A DNA stretch of 64,000 nucleotides from Streptomyces griseosporeus (GCF_014656055.1 NZ_BNBR01000007.1:248001-312000); one strand, 5' to 3'. Positions 15,275 to 24,262 are shown, counted from the stretch's first letter. A program made the numbers and translations. The notes: generated by a model not told the origin, from the letters alone.

Positions 15275-16422
15275 GCGTCACGGCAGCCAAGGGATTCACG
15301 GCAGCGGGCATCGCCGCCGGGATCAAGGAGAACGGCAACCCGGACCTGGCCCTCGTGGTCAACCACGGGCCGCGCCGTGCCGCCGCGGGCGTCTTCACCT
15401 CCAACCGCGTGAAGGCCGCGCCGGTGCTCTGGTCCGAGCAGGTGCTCAAGAGCGGCGAGCTGGCGGCCGTCGTCCTCAACTCCGGCGGCGCCAACGCCTG
15501 CACCGGACCCAAGGGCTTCCAGGACACCCACGCCACCGCCGAGAAGGTCGCCGACGTGCTCGGCTGCGGCGCCGGCGAGGTCGCCGTCTGCTCCACCGGC
15601 CTCATCGGCGTGCTGCTGCCCATGGACAAGGTCCTGGCCGGCGTCGAGACCGCCGCGGCCCAGCTGTCCGAGCACGGCGGCGAGAAGGCCGCCATCGCCA
15701 TCAAGACCACCGACACCGTCCACAAGACGTCCGTGGTGACACGCGACGGCTGGACCGTCGGCGGCATGGCCAAGGGCGCGGGCATGCTCGCCCCCGGCCT
15801 CGCCACCATGCTGGTCGTCCTCACCACCGACGCCGACCTGGACAGCGCGACCCTCGACCAAGCACTGCGCGACGCCACGAAGGTCACCTTCGACCGGGTC
15901 GACTCCGACGGCTGCATGTCCACCAACGACACCGTGCTGCTGCTCGCCTCCGGCGCCGCCGGCGTCACCCCCGAGTACGCGGAGTTCGCGGACGCCGTAC
16001 GGCAGGTCTGCGACGACCTCGGCCAGCAGCTGATCCGCGACGCCGAGGGCGCCAGCAAGGACATCAAGGTCGAGGTGGTCAACGCCGCGACCGAGGCCGA
16101 CGCCGTCGAGGTGGGCCGCTCCATCGCCCGCAACAACCTCCTCAAGTGCGCCATCCACGGCGAGGACCCCAACTGGGGCCGCGTCCTCTCCGCGATCGGC
16201 ACCACACAGGCCGCCTTCGAACCGGACCGGCTGAACGTCGCCATCAACGGCGTCTGGGTGTGCAAGAACGGCTCCGTCGGCGAGGACCGCGAGAAGGTCG
16301 ACATGCGCTACCGCGAGGTGCACATCGTCGCCGACCTCGCCGCCGGCGAGCAGACCGCCACCATCTGGACCAACGACCTCACCGCCGACTACGTCCACGA
16401 GAACAGCGCCTACTCCTCATGA
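15271..16422 (+). CDS. argJ: Bifunctional ornithine acetyltransferase/N-acetylglutamate synthase
   Basis: The product is 383 aa. ArgJ recycles the acetyl group from N-acetylornithine to glutamate and, in bifunctional forms, also uses acetyl-CoA. The self-cleavage site is visible in GAGMLAPGLATMLVV: the bond before Thr179 is cut and that threonine becomes the N-terminal nucleophile of the beta chain. Downstream CAIHGEDPNWGRVLSAIG is the conserved C-terminal block. The GTG start overlaps the argC stop by 4 bp, so translation is coupled. Confidence 0.97.
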   Translation: MSVTAAKGFTAAGIAAGIKENGNPDLALVVNHGPRRAAAGVFTSNRVKAAPVLWSEQVLKSGELAAVVLNSGGANACTGPKGFQDTHATAEKVADVLGCGAGEVAVCSTGLIGVLLPMDKVLAGVETAAAQLSEHGGEKAAIAIKTTDTVHKTSVVTRDGWTVGGMAKGAGMLAPGLATMLVVLTTDADLDSATLDQALRDATKVTFDRVDSDGCMSTNDTVLLLASGAAGVTPEYAEFADAVRQVCDDLGQQLIRDAEGASKDIKVEVVNAATEADAVEVGRSIARNNLLKCAIHGEDPNWGRVLSAIGTTQAAFEPDRLNVAINGVWVCKNGSVGEDREKVDMRYREVHIVADLAAGEQTATIWTNDLTADYVHENSAYSS

Positions 16423-17327
16423 CCACGACGCGGAAACACACCGCCCTGCCCAAGGCCCAGACCCTCATCGAGGCGCTGCCCTGGCTGACCCGCCACCACG
16501 GCAAGACCGTCGTCATCAAGTTCGGCGGCAACGCCATGGTGAACGAGGAGCTGAAGGCCGCCTTCGCCCAGGACGTCGTCTTCCTGCGGCACGCCGGCCT
16601 CAAGCCCGTCGTCGTGCACGGCGGCGGCCCGCAGATCAGCGCCGCCCTCGACAGGCACGGCATCGTCAGCGAGTTCAAGGCCGGCCTGCGCGTCACCACC
16701 GAGGACGCCATGGACGTCGTACGGATGGTGCTCGCCGGGCAGGTGCAGCGCGAACTGGTCGGCCTGCTCAACCAGCACGGCCCCCTCGCCGTCGGCCTGA
16801 CCGGCGAGGACGCCCACACCATCACCGCCGTCAAGCACCAGCCGGAGATCGACGGCGAACTGGTCGACATCGGACGGGTCGGCGAGATCACCGCCATCGA
16901 CACCGGCGCGATCGAGGCGCTGCTCGCCGACGGCCGGATCCCGGTCGTGTCGTCGATCGCCCGCTCCGAGGACGACCACCACGTCTACAACGTCAACGCC
17001 GACACGGCCGCCGCGGCGCTCGCGGCCGCACTGGGCGCCGAGACGCTGATGGTCCTCACCGACGTCGAGGGCCTGTACGAGGACTGGCCCAACTCCGACG
17101 AGGTCATCAGCCGCCTCACCGCCTCCCAGCTGGAGAAGCTGCTGCCGGAGCTGAGTTCCGGCATGGTCCCGAAGATGGAGGGCTGCCTGCACGCCGTGCG
17201 CAACGGCGTCAACACCGCCCGCGTCATCGACGGCCGCGTCCAGCACTCGATCCTGCTGGAGATCTTCACCGACGAGGGCATCGGCACGATGGTCGTGCCC
17301 GACCAGGACACCGAGGGGGAGTCATGA
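16419..17327 (+). CDS. argB: Acetylglutamate kinase
   Basis: The product is 302 aa of the amino-acid kinase fold. VVIKFGGNAM is the phosphate loop, VVVHGGGPQIS the substrate loop, and VYNVNADTAAAALAAALGA plus LTDVEGLYEDW line the ATP site. It phosphorylates N-acetylglutamate, the committed and usually arginine-inhibited step. The ATG overlaps the argJ stop by 4 bp and the argD start overlaps its own stop in the same way. Confidence 0.97.
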   Translation: MTTTRKHTALPKAQTLIEALPWLTRHHGKTVVIKFGGNAMVNEELKAAFAQDVVFLRHAGLKPVVVHGGGPQISAALDRHGIVSEFKAGLRVTTEDAMDVVRMVLAGQVQRELVGLLNQHGPLAVGLTGEDAHTITAVKHQPEIDGELVDIGRVGEITAIDTGAIEALLADGRIPVVSSIARSEDDHHVYNVNADTAAAALAAALGAETLMVLTDVEGLYEDWPNSDEVISRLTASQLEKLLPELSSGMVPKMEGCLHAVRNGVNTARVIDGRVQHSILLEIFTDEGIGTMVVPDQDTEGES

Positions 17328-18517
17328 GCAACCAGGAGCTGACCGAGCGGTGGCAGGGCGCGCTCATGAACAACTACGGCACCCCCCGGCTGCCCCTGGT
17401 ACGCGGTGAGGGCCGCACGGTCTGGGACGCCGACGGCCGCGCCTACCTGGACTTCGTCGGCGGCATCGCCACCAACGCCCTCGGCCACGCCCACCCCGCG
17501 ATCGTCGACGCGGTGAGCACGCAGATCGCCTCCCTCGGCCACGTCTCCAACCTGTTCCTCGCCGAGCCCACCGTCGCCCTCGCCGAACGGCTGCTCCAGC
17601 TCTTCGGCCGGGAGGGCCGCGTCTTCTTCTGCAACTCCGGCGCCGAGGCCAACGAGGCCGCCTTCAAGATCGGCCGGCTCACCGGGCGCACCCACATGGT
17701 CGCCACCACCGGCGGCTTCCACGGCCGCACCATGGGCGCCCTCGCCCTCACCGGCCAGCCCGCCAAGCAGGAACCCTTCCTGCCCCTGCCGGGCGACGTC
17801 ACGCACGTGCCCTACGGCGACGCGCAGGCGCTGGCCGCCGCGGTCACCGAGGAGACGGCCCTGGTGATCATCGAGCCGATCCAGGGCGAGAACGGCGTCG
17901 TCGTCCCGCCCGCCGGCTATCTGAAGGCCGCCCGCGCCATCACCGCCGCCACCGGCGCGCTCCTCGTCCTGGACGAGGTGCAGACCGGCGTCGGGCGTAC
18001 CGGGCACTGGTTCGCGTACCAGGCGCACGAGGGCGTGCTGCCCGACGTCGTCACGCTCGCCAAGCAGCTCGGCGGCGGACTGCCGCTCGGCGCGACCGTC
18101 GCCTTCGGCCGGGCCGCCGACCTGCTCCGGCCCGGCCAGCACGGCACGACCTTCGGCGGCAACCCCGTCGCCTGCGCCGCAGGACTCGCCGTCCTCGACA
18201 GCATCGCGGGCGAGGGACTGCTGGAGAACGTCAAGCGGCAGGGCGAGAAGCTGCGGCAGGGAATCGAGGGCCTCGGTCACCCGTTGATCGACTATGTGCG
18301 GGGCGCCGGACTCCTCCTGGGTATCGTGCTCACCGGGCCGCACGCGCAGAAGGTGCAGCAGGCGGCCCAGGAGGCCGGTTTCCTCGTGAACGCGCCCGCC
18401 CCCGACGTCGTCCGGCTGATGCCCGCGCTGAACCTGGGCGACGACGAGGCGGACGCCTTCGTCGAGGCGCTGCCCGGCATCCTTGACCAGGCCGACGGGG
18501 CCGACGGGGACGCATGA
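17324..18517 (+). CDS. argD: Acetylornithine aminotransferase
   Basis: The product is 397 aa, a class-III PLP aminotransferase. FCNSGAEANEAAFKIGR, FHGRTMGAL, LLVLDEVQTGVGRTG and the Schiff-base Lys247 in TLAKQLGGGLPLGA are all present. It makes N-acetylornithine from the semialdehyde using glutamate. The start overlaps argB by 4 bp; 19 bp separate its stop from argR, which suggests continued co-transcription. Confidence 0.96.
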   Translation: MSNQELTERWQGALMNNYGTPRLPLVRGEGRTVWDADGRAYLDFVGGIATNALGHAHPAIVDAVSTQIASLGHVSNLFLAEPTVALAERLLQLFGREGRVFFCNSGAEANEAAFKIGRLTGRTHMVATTGGFHGRTMGALALTGQPAKQEPFLPLPGDVTHVPYGDAQALAAAVTEETALVIIEPIQGENGVVVPPAGYLKAARAITAATGALLVLDEVQTGVGRTGHWFAYQAHEGVLPDVVTLAKQLGGGLPLGATVAFGRAADLLRPGQHGTTFGGNPVACAAGLAVLDSIAGEGLLENVKRQGEKLRQGIEGLGHPLIDYVRGAGLLLGIVLTGPHAQKVQQAAQEAGFLVNAPAPDVVRLMPALNLGDDEADAFVEALPGILDQADGADGDA

Positions 18518-18536
18518 GCCGGAGAATGAGACGACG

Positions 18537-19082
18537 ATGAGCCAGGCGCAGGACCACGAGCAGCCGGGGAACGCCGGACCTGCCGTGCCGCAGACCCGCA
18601 CCGCACGCCACCGCCGGATCGTGGACATCCTCAACCGGCAGCCGGTGCGGTCGCAGAGCCAGCTCGCCAAGCTGCTCGCGGACGACGGGCTGAGCGTCAC
18701 GCAGGCGACGCTGTCCAGGGACCTCGACGAGCTGAACGCGGTGAAGATCCGCAACAACGACGGCGACCTGATCTACGCGGTGCCCAGCGAGGGCGGCTTC
18801 CGCACCCCTCGGGCGCCGCTCGGGGAGTCGGCCAAGGAGGAGCGCATGCGGCGCCTCTCCCAGGAGCTGCTGATCTCCGCGGAGGCCTCCGCCAACCTCG
18901 TGGTCCTGCGCACGCCGCCGGGCGCCGCGCAGTTCCTCGCCTCGGCGATCGACCAGGCGGAACTGCACGACATCCTCGGCACGATCGCCGGCGACGACAC
19001 GCTGCTGCTGATCAGCCGGAACCCGACGGGCGGGCAGGCGCTGGCGGACCACTTGCTCCGGCTGGCGCAGAACGGTCACTGA
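18537..19082 (+). CDS. argR: Arginine repressor
   Basis: The product is 181 aa. The N-terminal winged helix (RHRRIVDILNRQPVRSQSQL...LSVTQATLSRDLDELNAVKI) binds ARG boxes. The C-terminal hexamerisation and arginine-binding domain has PPGAAQFLASAIDQAEL and the GTIAGDDTLLLI core. The ATG at 18537 (MSQAQDHEQ) is chosen over an in-frame ATG within argD because the family starts here. It should repress its own operon and argH, both of which carry ARG boxes in this window. Confidence 0.96.
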   Translation: MSQAQDHEQPGNAGPAVPQTRTARHRRIVDILNRQPVRSQSQLAKLLADDGLSVTQATLSRDLDELNAVKIRNNDGDLIYAVPSEGGFRTPRAPLGESAKEERMRRLSQELLISAEASANLVVLRTPPGAAQFLASAIDQAELHDILGTIAGDDTLLLISRNPTGGQALADHLLRLAQNGH

Positions 19083-19142
19083 GGGTTGCGCCGGGCGGCC
19101 ATCGAGGGGGCCGGTGCCTGTTTGTGCCGGGTGCGGGTGGTC

Positions 19143-19174
19143 GGTGGCCGGTCGCGCAGTTCCCCGCGCCCCTG
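19143..19174. repeat. Dispersed 32-bp repeat, copy 1
   Basis: A 32-bp sequence (core GGTCGCGCAGTTCCCCGCGC) that recurs exactly at 53443-53474. Both copies are in non-coding gaps just after a gene end. It resembles a short intergenic repeat that I recall as abundant in Streptomyces chromosomes. The gap 19083-19212 holds nothing else recognisable. Confidence 0.8.
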
Positions 19175-19212
19175 GGGCGTCACGGTTCGCGGCGCCCCAA
19201 AGCCCCGGCGGC

Positions 19213-20019
19213 TCACCCCAGCCGTGAAGCCAACCCGCCTGTGCACCGCACCTCGTCGCCCGCCGTGATCAGCAGGGCCTCCGCCTCCGGCAGGGACTCC
19301 AGCCACGCCAGTCCCTCCCGCGCCCCCATCGCGAAGGCCGTCGTGGCCCAGCAGTCCGCCCACGTCAGGGACGGTCCCACGACCGTCACCGCGACCAGGT
19401 CCGTCACCGCGGACCGCCCCGTCCGCGGGTCCACCACATGGTCCCCCCGCTCCGCCGTGCCGGACGTCGCGACCGCCAGCCGGTCCACCCCGCCCGCGGA
19501 GATCACCGCCGCCAGCCCGCCCGGCCGCAGCGGATCGGCTACGCCCACCCGCCACGGCCGTCCCGGCTCCGGCGCGCCGAACATCTGCACGTCACCGCCC
19601 CCGTTGACGCTGACCCCGCTCGCCCCCGCCGCCAGCAGCGCCCCAGCGGCCCGCTCGGCCGCCCAGCCCTTCACGATCCCGGTCGGATCGAGCCGGCCGG
19701 CGTAGCGCAGGCTGAACCAGCCGTCGCTGACCCGCTCGGCCTCGGCGCCCAGCCCCAGCACCTCCCCGACCTCCGGATCGCACTCCTCGACGGTCAGTTC
19801 CCCGCGGGCCAGCCGGGAGATCTGGCTGTCCTCCCGGTACGTGCTGAACACCTCGTCGACCCGGTGCAGCCCCGCGATCGCCTCGTCCAGCCCCCGCCGC
19901 ACCGCCTCGGGTTCCCCGCCGCGGACGTCGAAGGAGAAGACCGTCCCCATGACCTCCTCCGCCCGACGTACCGCGACGGGAGCCTCTCCGGTCCCGCTCC
20001 CGCCCACCGGCTCAGCCAC
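19213..20019 (-). CDS. apbE: FAD:protein FMN transferase (ApbE)
   Basis: The product is 268 aa. MGTVFSFDV, LDPTGIVKGWAAER, SVNGGGDVQMFG, HVVDPRTGRSA and the Asp/Thr-rich TWADCWATTAFAMG are ApbE motifs. The enzyme covalently attaches FMN from FAD to the threonine of an SGAT sequence in partner proteins. Its partners are next door: the FMN-binding proteins at 20012-20749 and 22284-22748 contain three such motifs. The GTG start overlaps the upstream stop by 8 bp, so it is translationally coupled and last in the operon. No signal peptide is obvious; an extracytoplasmic site is nevertheless expected from the position of the targets, which leaves localisation open. Confidence 0.93.
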   Translation of the reverse strand: MAEPVGGSGTGEAPVAVRRAEEVMGTVFSFDVRGGEPEAVRRGLDEAIAGLHRVDEVFSTYREDSQISRLARGELTVEECDPEVGEVLGLGAEAERVSDGWFSLRYAGRLDPTGIVKGWAAERAAGALLAAGASGVSVNGGGDVQMFGAPEPGRPWRVGVADPLRPGGLAAVISAGGVDRLAVATSGTAERGDHVVDPRTGRSAVTDLVAVTVVGPSLTWADCWATTAFAMGAREGLAWLESLPEAEALLITAGDEVRCTGGLASRLG

Positions 20020-20749
20020 CGGCCCGGTCGAGGGCCGACTGGAGCGACTGCCGGTACCCGGCACTGGTGTACGTCGCCCCGGACACCGCGTCGATGTCCG
20101 CGCTCTGCGCGGCGACGGCCTCCTGACCGAGTTTCGGCACGGCCGTCGCCGTGACCTCGTCGCTGTGCCCGCCCTTGGGCGCCTGCACGGCCTCCGCCCG
20201 GACGATCCGGCCGCCGCTGACGGTGACCCGCACCTGCACCGGGCCGTACTGCGTCCGTGCCACATCGCCGGTCACCGTCCGCGCGGCACCCTGGGCACCG
20301 CCCGAACCGCCGCCCGGGCCACCCGCCTTCACCTGGTCCAGCGCCGACTGCAGCGACTGCCGGTACCCGGCGCTCGTGTACGTCGCCCCGGACACCGCGT
20401 CGATCTCCGCGCTCTGCGCGGCCACCGCCTCCCGGTTGAGCCGGGGCACGGCCATGGACGTGATCTGGTCGCTGCGACCGCCCTTGGGGGCCTGCACGGC
20501 CTCCGCGCCGGTGATCCTCCCGTCCCGCACGGTGAGCCGGACCTGCACCGCCCCGTACTGGGTCCGGGCGGCCTCGCCGGTGACGGTGGTGCCGGCCGCG
20601 GCCTGCGCCCCGCCCTGCGGCAGCGCACCGCCCGCCGCCTGCGCGGACGACGGATCGGACGCCGGCTTCAACGACAGCAGCAGCACGATCCCGGACACGG
20701 TGGCCGCCGCCGTGAGCACGACGCGCCGTACGGGGTGACTCTTCCTCAT
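20012..20749 (-). CDS. Membrane-anchored protein with two FMN-binding domains
   Basis: The product is 245 aa. One N-terminal helix (VVLTAAATVSGIVLLLSL) anchors it to the membrane with the rest outside. Two FMN-binding domains (about residues 54-136 and 160-242) each end with DAVSGATYTSAGYRQSLQSA, whose Thr in SGAT is the expected ApbE flavinylation site. The domains are very similar, so the protein arose by internal duplication and should carry two covalent FMNs able to pass single electrons. GTAGGAG precedes the ATG, and an octamer tandem repeat lies just upstream. Confidence 0.9.
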   Translation of the reverse strand: MRKSHPVRRVVLTAAATVSGIVLLLSLKPASDPSSAQAAGGALPQGGAQAAAGTTVTGEAARTQYGAVQVRLTVRDGRITGAEAVQAPKGGRSDQITSMAVPRLNREAVAAQSAEIDAVSGATYTSAGYRQSLQSALDQVKAGGPGGGSGGAQGAARTVTGDVARTQYGPVQVRVTVSGGRIVRAEAVQAPKGGHSDEVTATAVPKLGQEAVAAQSADIDAVSGATYTSAGYRQSLQSALDRAGG

Positions 20750-20774
20750 CGCTCCTACAGCTCCCGGAGACTCG

Positions 20775-20838
20775 GTGGCTCAGTGGCTCAGTGGCTCAGT
20801 GGCTCAGTGGCTCGGTGGTTCGGTGACTCGGTCGCTCG
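20775..20838. repeat. Tandem octamer repeat (8 copies)
   Basis: Eight consecutive 8-bp units fill the 93-bp gap between two genes of the redox operon. The first four are identical GTGGCTCA; the next four degenerate stepwise (GTGGCTCG, GTGGTTCG, GTGACTCG, GTCGCTCG). On the coding strand the unit reads TGAGCCAC. The unit length is not a multiple of three and it is untranslated, so any effect would be on mRNA spacing or structure. Confidence 0.92.
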
Positions 20839-20842
20839 GTGA

Positions 20843-22225
20843 CTACATCTCGAACGACTCGTGATGGATGCGGCGCGCGGGAACCCCCGCGCCGCGCAGC
20901 GCCTCGTAGACCGACTGCGCGAACCCGGGCGGCCCGCACAGGAACACGTCGTGCGCCTCGATGTCCGGCACCTTCTCCCGCAGCCGCTCCGCCGAGATGT
21001 CCGGCCGCTCCCCGTCGGGGCTGTTGACCGCGTACATCAGCCGCGCCCCCCGCTCCTCGGCGATCCGCGCCAGCTCGTCCCACAGCGCCAGGTCCTGCGT
21101 GCTGTTGGCCCGGTACAGCAGCGTGATGTCACCCGCCGCGCCCGGCAGCGTCTCGAACAGCGCCCGCATCGGCGTGATCCCGACGCCGCCCGCGACCAGC
21201 AGCACCTTGCCCCGGCTGCGCCGCTGCGCGGTCAGCGCGCCGTACGGCCCCTCCGCCCACACACGCGTGCCGGGCGTCAGCTCCCGCAGCCGGGCGCTGT
21301 GGTCGCCGATCGCCTTCACCGTGATCCGCAGCAACTCCGGCCGCGGCGCCGCCGACAGCGAGTACGGGTGCGAGCTGAAACGCATGCCCGGTGCCAGGAA
21401 CCGCCAGCGGAAGAACTGCCCGGCCTCCGCGCCCATCCGGTGCAGCCGGCGCCCGCCGATCAGCACCGACACGATGCCCGGCGTCTCCTCGATCACCGCC
21501 TCGACCCGCATCCGGTGCCGCAGGTTCAGCCGGAGCGGCGTGAGGACGCGGTACCAGAGCAGCAGCGCGGTGACGGCGCCGTACAGCCCGTACCAGAAGG
21601 TCTTCGCGGCGGGTTCGACGGCGAAGTCGTTGCCGGTGCTGATCTGGTGCCAGAACGTCAGGAACACCGCGGCGTACGTCAGCAGATGGACGTGGTACCA
21701 GAGGTCGTACGGCAGCCGGCGGCGGACCGCGCCCACCGAGACCAGGCCGATGACCACCAGCAGGCCCGTGCCGAGCGCGGCCTTGCCCATGTCCGGCAGC
21801 TGCTGGACGGAGTCGACGGTCTGGCCGACGATGTCGCCGAGCGAGCGGCCGCCCTGCAGCGCGTACCCCCACATGGTGAGGAAGACGTGCGCGAGGACCA
21901 GGCAGAGCGTGTAGCGGCCGGTCATCGCGTGCCAGCGGGCCACCCGGTCGGAGCCCACCCGTCGCTCCAGCGCGGGCACCCGGGCCATCTGCAGCACCAC
22001 CAGCGCCATCAGATAGCCGGCCAGCAGCCCGGTGATGCGCCCGGCGTTGAGGATCCGGCCGGTGTCGTCCGCGATGGACGGCGTGTTCCGCCACCACAGC
22101 CACAGCACGCCCGCCGCGCCCGCCCACAGGGCGAGCAGCAGCGGGACGGCGGGGGAGCGGCGCGGACGGATGCGGCGCATCGTCTGACGGCGGGCGGCAC
22201 GGCCGCCGGCGAGCGTGGTGGTCAC
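20843..22225 (-). CDS. Ferric-reductase-like transmembrane flavocytochrome (paralogue 1)
   Basis: The product is 460 aa. Six or so N-terminal helices form a ferric-reductase-like haem domain with histidine pairs in RWHAMTGRYTLCLVLAHVFL and YDLWYHVHLLTYAAVFLTFWH. The cytoplasmic half is a ferredoxin-reductase domain: HPYSLSAAP binds FAD, VWAEGPYGALT follows, and GGVGITPMRALFE and FLCGPPGFAQSVYEAL bind NAD(P)H. It should move electrons from NAD(P)H across the membrane, here probably to the adjacent covalent-FMN proteins. The GTG at 22225 follows CGGAGG. It is about as long as its paralogue at 22759-24111 and ends with the same HHESFE motif. Confidence 0.9.
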   Translation of the reverse strand: MTTTLAGGRAARRQTMRRIRPRRSPAVPLLLALWAGAAGVLWLWWRNTPSIADDTGRILNAGRITGLLAGYLMALVVLQMARVPALERRVGSDRVARWHAMTGRYTLCLVLAHVFLTMWGYALQGGRSLGDIVGQTVDSVQQLPDMGKAALGTGLLVVIGLVSVGAVRRRLPYDLWYHVHLLTYAAVFLTFWHQISTGNDFAVEPAAKTFWYGLYGAVTALLLWYRVLTPLRLNLRHRMRVEAVIEETPGIVSVLIGGRRLHRMGAEAGQFFRWRFLAPGMRFSSHPYSLSAAPRPELLRITVKAIGDHSARLRELTPGTRVWAEGPYGALTAQRRSRGKVLLVAGGVGITPMRALFETLPGAAGDITLLYRANSTQDLALWDELARIAEERGARLMYAVNSPDGERPDISAERLREKVPDIEAHDVFLCGPPGFAQSVYEALRGAGVPARRIHHESFEM

Positions 22226-22283
22226 GGTGCCTCCGTGGGACGGGACCCTTGGCCCACCCATACGTGGCGGACCCCGCCCGTGT

Positions 22284-22748
22284 TCAGAGCCCCGCCGAGT
22301 CCAGCGCCGACTGGAGCGACTGCCGGTACCCGTCACTCGTGTACGTCGCCCCGGACACGGTGTCGATGTCCGCGCTCTGCGCGTCGAGCGCCTCGCGCCG
22401 CAGCTCCGGGATGGCGTAGGCGTTGATCTCCTGGTCGCGGGGGTTCTCGGTCGGATAGGTGACCGCGGTGACGTCGGTGAGCTTCCCGTTGTCGACGGTG
22501 ACCCGCACCTGGACGGGACCCCAGCGGGTGTCCGCCGAGTCGCCGGTGACGGTCCTGCTGCCGGTCGCGGCACCGGGAGAGGAGGCGGCGGCCGGACTGC
22601 TCGCGCCGGCGGTCGGCGCGGGCGCGCCGACCGCAAGCGCGGGGCCGGTGTGCGGCTTCAGGGACAGCAGCAGCACCATGCCCGAGACGGTGGCGGCGCT
22701 CGCCAGGACGATCCGGCGCAGGGGGCGGTTCTTCTTCAGCGGGTGCAC
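22284..22748 (-). CDS. Membrane-anchored single FMN-binding-domain protein
   Basis: The product is 154 aa with an N-terminal anchor (RRIVLASAATVSGMVLLLSL), a low-complexity Ala/Pro/Ser linker and one FMN-binding domain ending in DTVSGATYTSDGYRQSLQSA, with an SGAT flavinylation motif. The GTG at 22748 is chosen because the paralogous protein begins at the same point relative to its helix; an ATG further upstream would overlap the preceding reductase. It sits between the two reductase genes, 10 bp after one and 58 bp before the other. Confidence 0.88.
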   Translation of the reverse strand: MHPLKKNRPLRRIVLASAATVSGMVLLLSLKPHTGPALAVGAPAPTAGASSPAAASSPGAATGSRTVTGDSADTRWGPVQVRVTVDNGKLTDVTAVTYPTENPRDQEINAYAIPELRREALDAQSADIDTVSGATYTSDGYRQSLQSALDSAGL

Positions 22749-22758
22749 GTGAAAGGCC

Positions 22759-24111
22759 TCACAGCTCGAACGACTCGTGGTGGATACGCCGGTCCGGCAC
22801 CCCGGCGGCCCGCAGTTCCCGGTAAAGGTCCTGGGCGAACCCATGCGGGCCGCAGAGGTAGACGTCATGACCGGCCAGGTCGGGGAAGGCGGCCAGCAGC
22901 GCGGGCGCCGACAGGTCCGGGCGCTCCCCGTGCGGCCCGTTGAGCGCGTACCGCACCCGCGCGCCCCGCCAGCGGGCGATCGCCTCCAGCTCCGCGCCCA
23001 GGGCGAGGTCCGCGGCGGTGCGTGCCCGGTACAGCAGCGTCACCTCGCCGGGCAGCGTCTCGAACAGTGCCCGCAACGGCGTGACCCCGACGCCGCCCGC
23101 GATGAGCAGCGCCTTCGGTGCCGTACGCCGGCCGGCCGTCAGCGCGCCGTACGGGCCCTCCGCCCACACCCGGGTGCCGGGCCGCAGCAGCGCCACGGCC
23201 GCGCTGTGGCCGCCGAGCGCCTTCACCGTGATCCGCATACAGTCGCCGCGCGGCGGCGCCGACAGGGAGTACGGCGTCGACGTACGGGCCAGTCCCGCGC
23301 CGAGGAACCGCCAGCGGAAGAACTGCCCCGGCTCCACCGGCAGTTCGGCCAGCCGGCGGCCGTGAACGACGACCGACCAGACGCCCGGCGCCTCCGGCTG
23401 CACGGACTCCACCCGCAGCCGGTGCCGGACGTTCAGCCGCACGGGCACCAGCACCCGGAACCACACGACCAGCGCCGCCACCCCCAGGTACAGCGCGTAC
23501 CACGCGCCCGTGGCCGCCGCGTCGCCGCTGAACTCGTTCCCCAGGGCCACCTGATGGCCGAAGGCGAGGAAGACGGCGGCGTAGGTGAGGAGGTGGACGT
23601 GGTACCAGAACTCGTAGCCGGTGCGGCGGCGCACGGCCCGCGCCGACGTCACCCCGACCGCCAGGAGGATCACCGTGCCCGCGGTCGCCTTCAGCATCTC
23701 CGGGTAGTCCAGGACGACGGTCACCGTCTCGTGCCACAGCGACCGCCGGTCCTGCGCCGCGTACCCGGCGAGGATCAGCACGATGTGCGCGAGCAGCAGG
23801 CAGACCGTGTAGCGGCCCGCCATGGCGTGCCAGCGGGCCACCCGGTCCGAGCCGATCCGCCGCTCCAGCAGCGGCACCCGCGCCATCAGCCCGACCAGCA
23901 CCGCGCACGCGTACCCGGTCAGCAGCCCGGCGAGCCGCCCCGCCCCGGTCAGCCAGCCCGCCGCCCCGACCACGGAGCCGGTGTCCGCCCACCACAACGC
24001 GAGCACGGCCGCGGCACCCGCCCACAGCAGGGCCAGCAGCGGACCCGCGGCGGACAGGCGCGCGGACGGCGCCGCCCGCGAGGCCGTCCGCCGCTCGTAC
24101 ACGGTGGTCAT
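22759..24111 (-). CDS. Ferric-reductase-like transmembrane flavocytochrome (paralogue 2)
   Basis: The product is 450 aa with the same plan as its neighbour: a haem domain with histidines in RWHAMAGRYTVCLLLAHIVL and YEFWYHVHLLTYAAVFLAFGHQ, then TPYSLSAPP, VWAEGPYGALT, GGVGVTPLRALFE and YLCGPHGFAQDLYREL for FAD and NAD(P)H. It is the first gene of the minus-strand redox operon; GAAAGGA lies upstream of the ATG. It is divergent from the two-component system, and a shared 151-bp control region carries three regular repeats. The two paralogues may feed different FMN proteins. Confidence 0.9.
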   Translation of the reverse strand: MTTVYERRTASRAAPSARLSAAGPLLALLWAGAAAVLALWWADTGSVVGAAGWLTGAGRLAGLLTGYACAVLVGLMARVPLLERRIGSDRVARWHAMAGRYTVCLLLAHIVLILAGYAAQDRRSLWHETVTVVLDYPEMLKATAGTVILLAVGVTSARAVRRRTGYEFWYHVHLLTYAAVFLAFGHQVALGNEFSGDAAATGAWYALYLGVAALVVWFRVLVPVRLNVRHRLRVESVQPEAPGVWSVVVHGRRLAELPVEPGQFFRWRFLGAGLARTSTPYSLSAPPRGDCMRITVKALGGHSAAVALLRPGTRVWAEGPYGALTAGRRTAPKALLIAGGVGVTPLRALFETLPGEVTLLYRARTAADLALGAELEAIARWRGARVRYALNGPHGERPDLSAPALLAAFPDLAGHDVYLCGPHGFAQDLYRELRAAGVPDRRIHHESFEL

Positions 24112-24195
24112 CAGTCGTGTCCTTTCGCCGTTCCGGACGCAACTGTGCGGCCCGAACCTCTCAGCCGCCTCTGAATCAGCGGCCCCGGGCCCGGA

Positions 24196-24224
24196 CTCAG
24201 AGGAAACTCAGAGCGTTCTCAGAG
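24196..24224. promoter_or_regulatory. Three CTCAGAG direct repeats at 11-bp pitch
   Basis: CTCAGAG occurs at 24196, 24207 and 24218, exactly one helical turn apart, between the redox operon and the response-regulator gene. OmpR/PhoB regulators bind tandem direct repeats with this pitch, so this is the likely site of the adjacent response regulator, allowing control of both directions. Related fragments (CTCAGCC, CTCTGAA) lie just upstream at about 24160-24178. Confidence 0.65.
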
Positions 24225-24262
24225 CCCCCTCACCGCGGCGTGGGGAGATGCTGGAGACCGCC

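Noticed and set aside
20775..20838. CRISPR-like array
   Set aside because: Units are 8 bp with no spacers and no cas genes; it is a simple tandem repeat.
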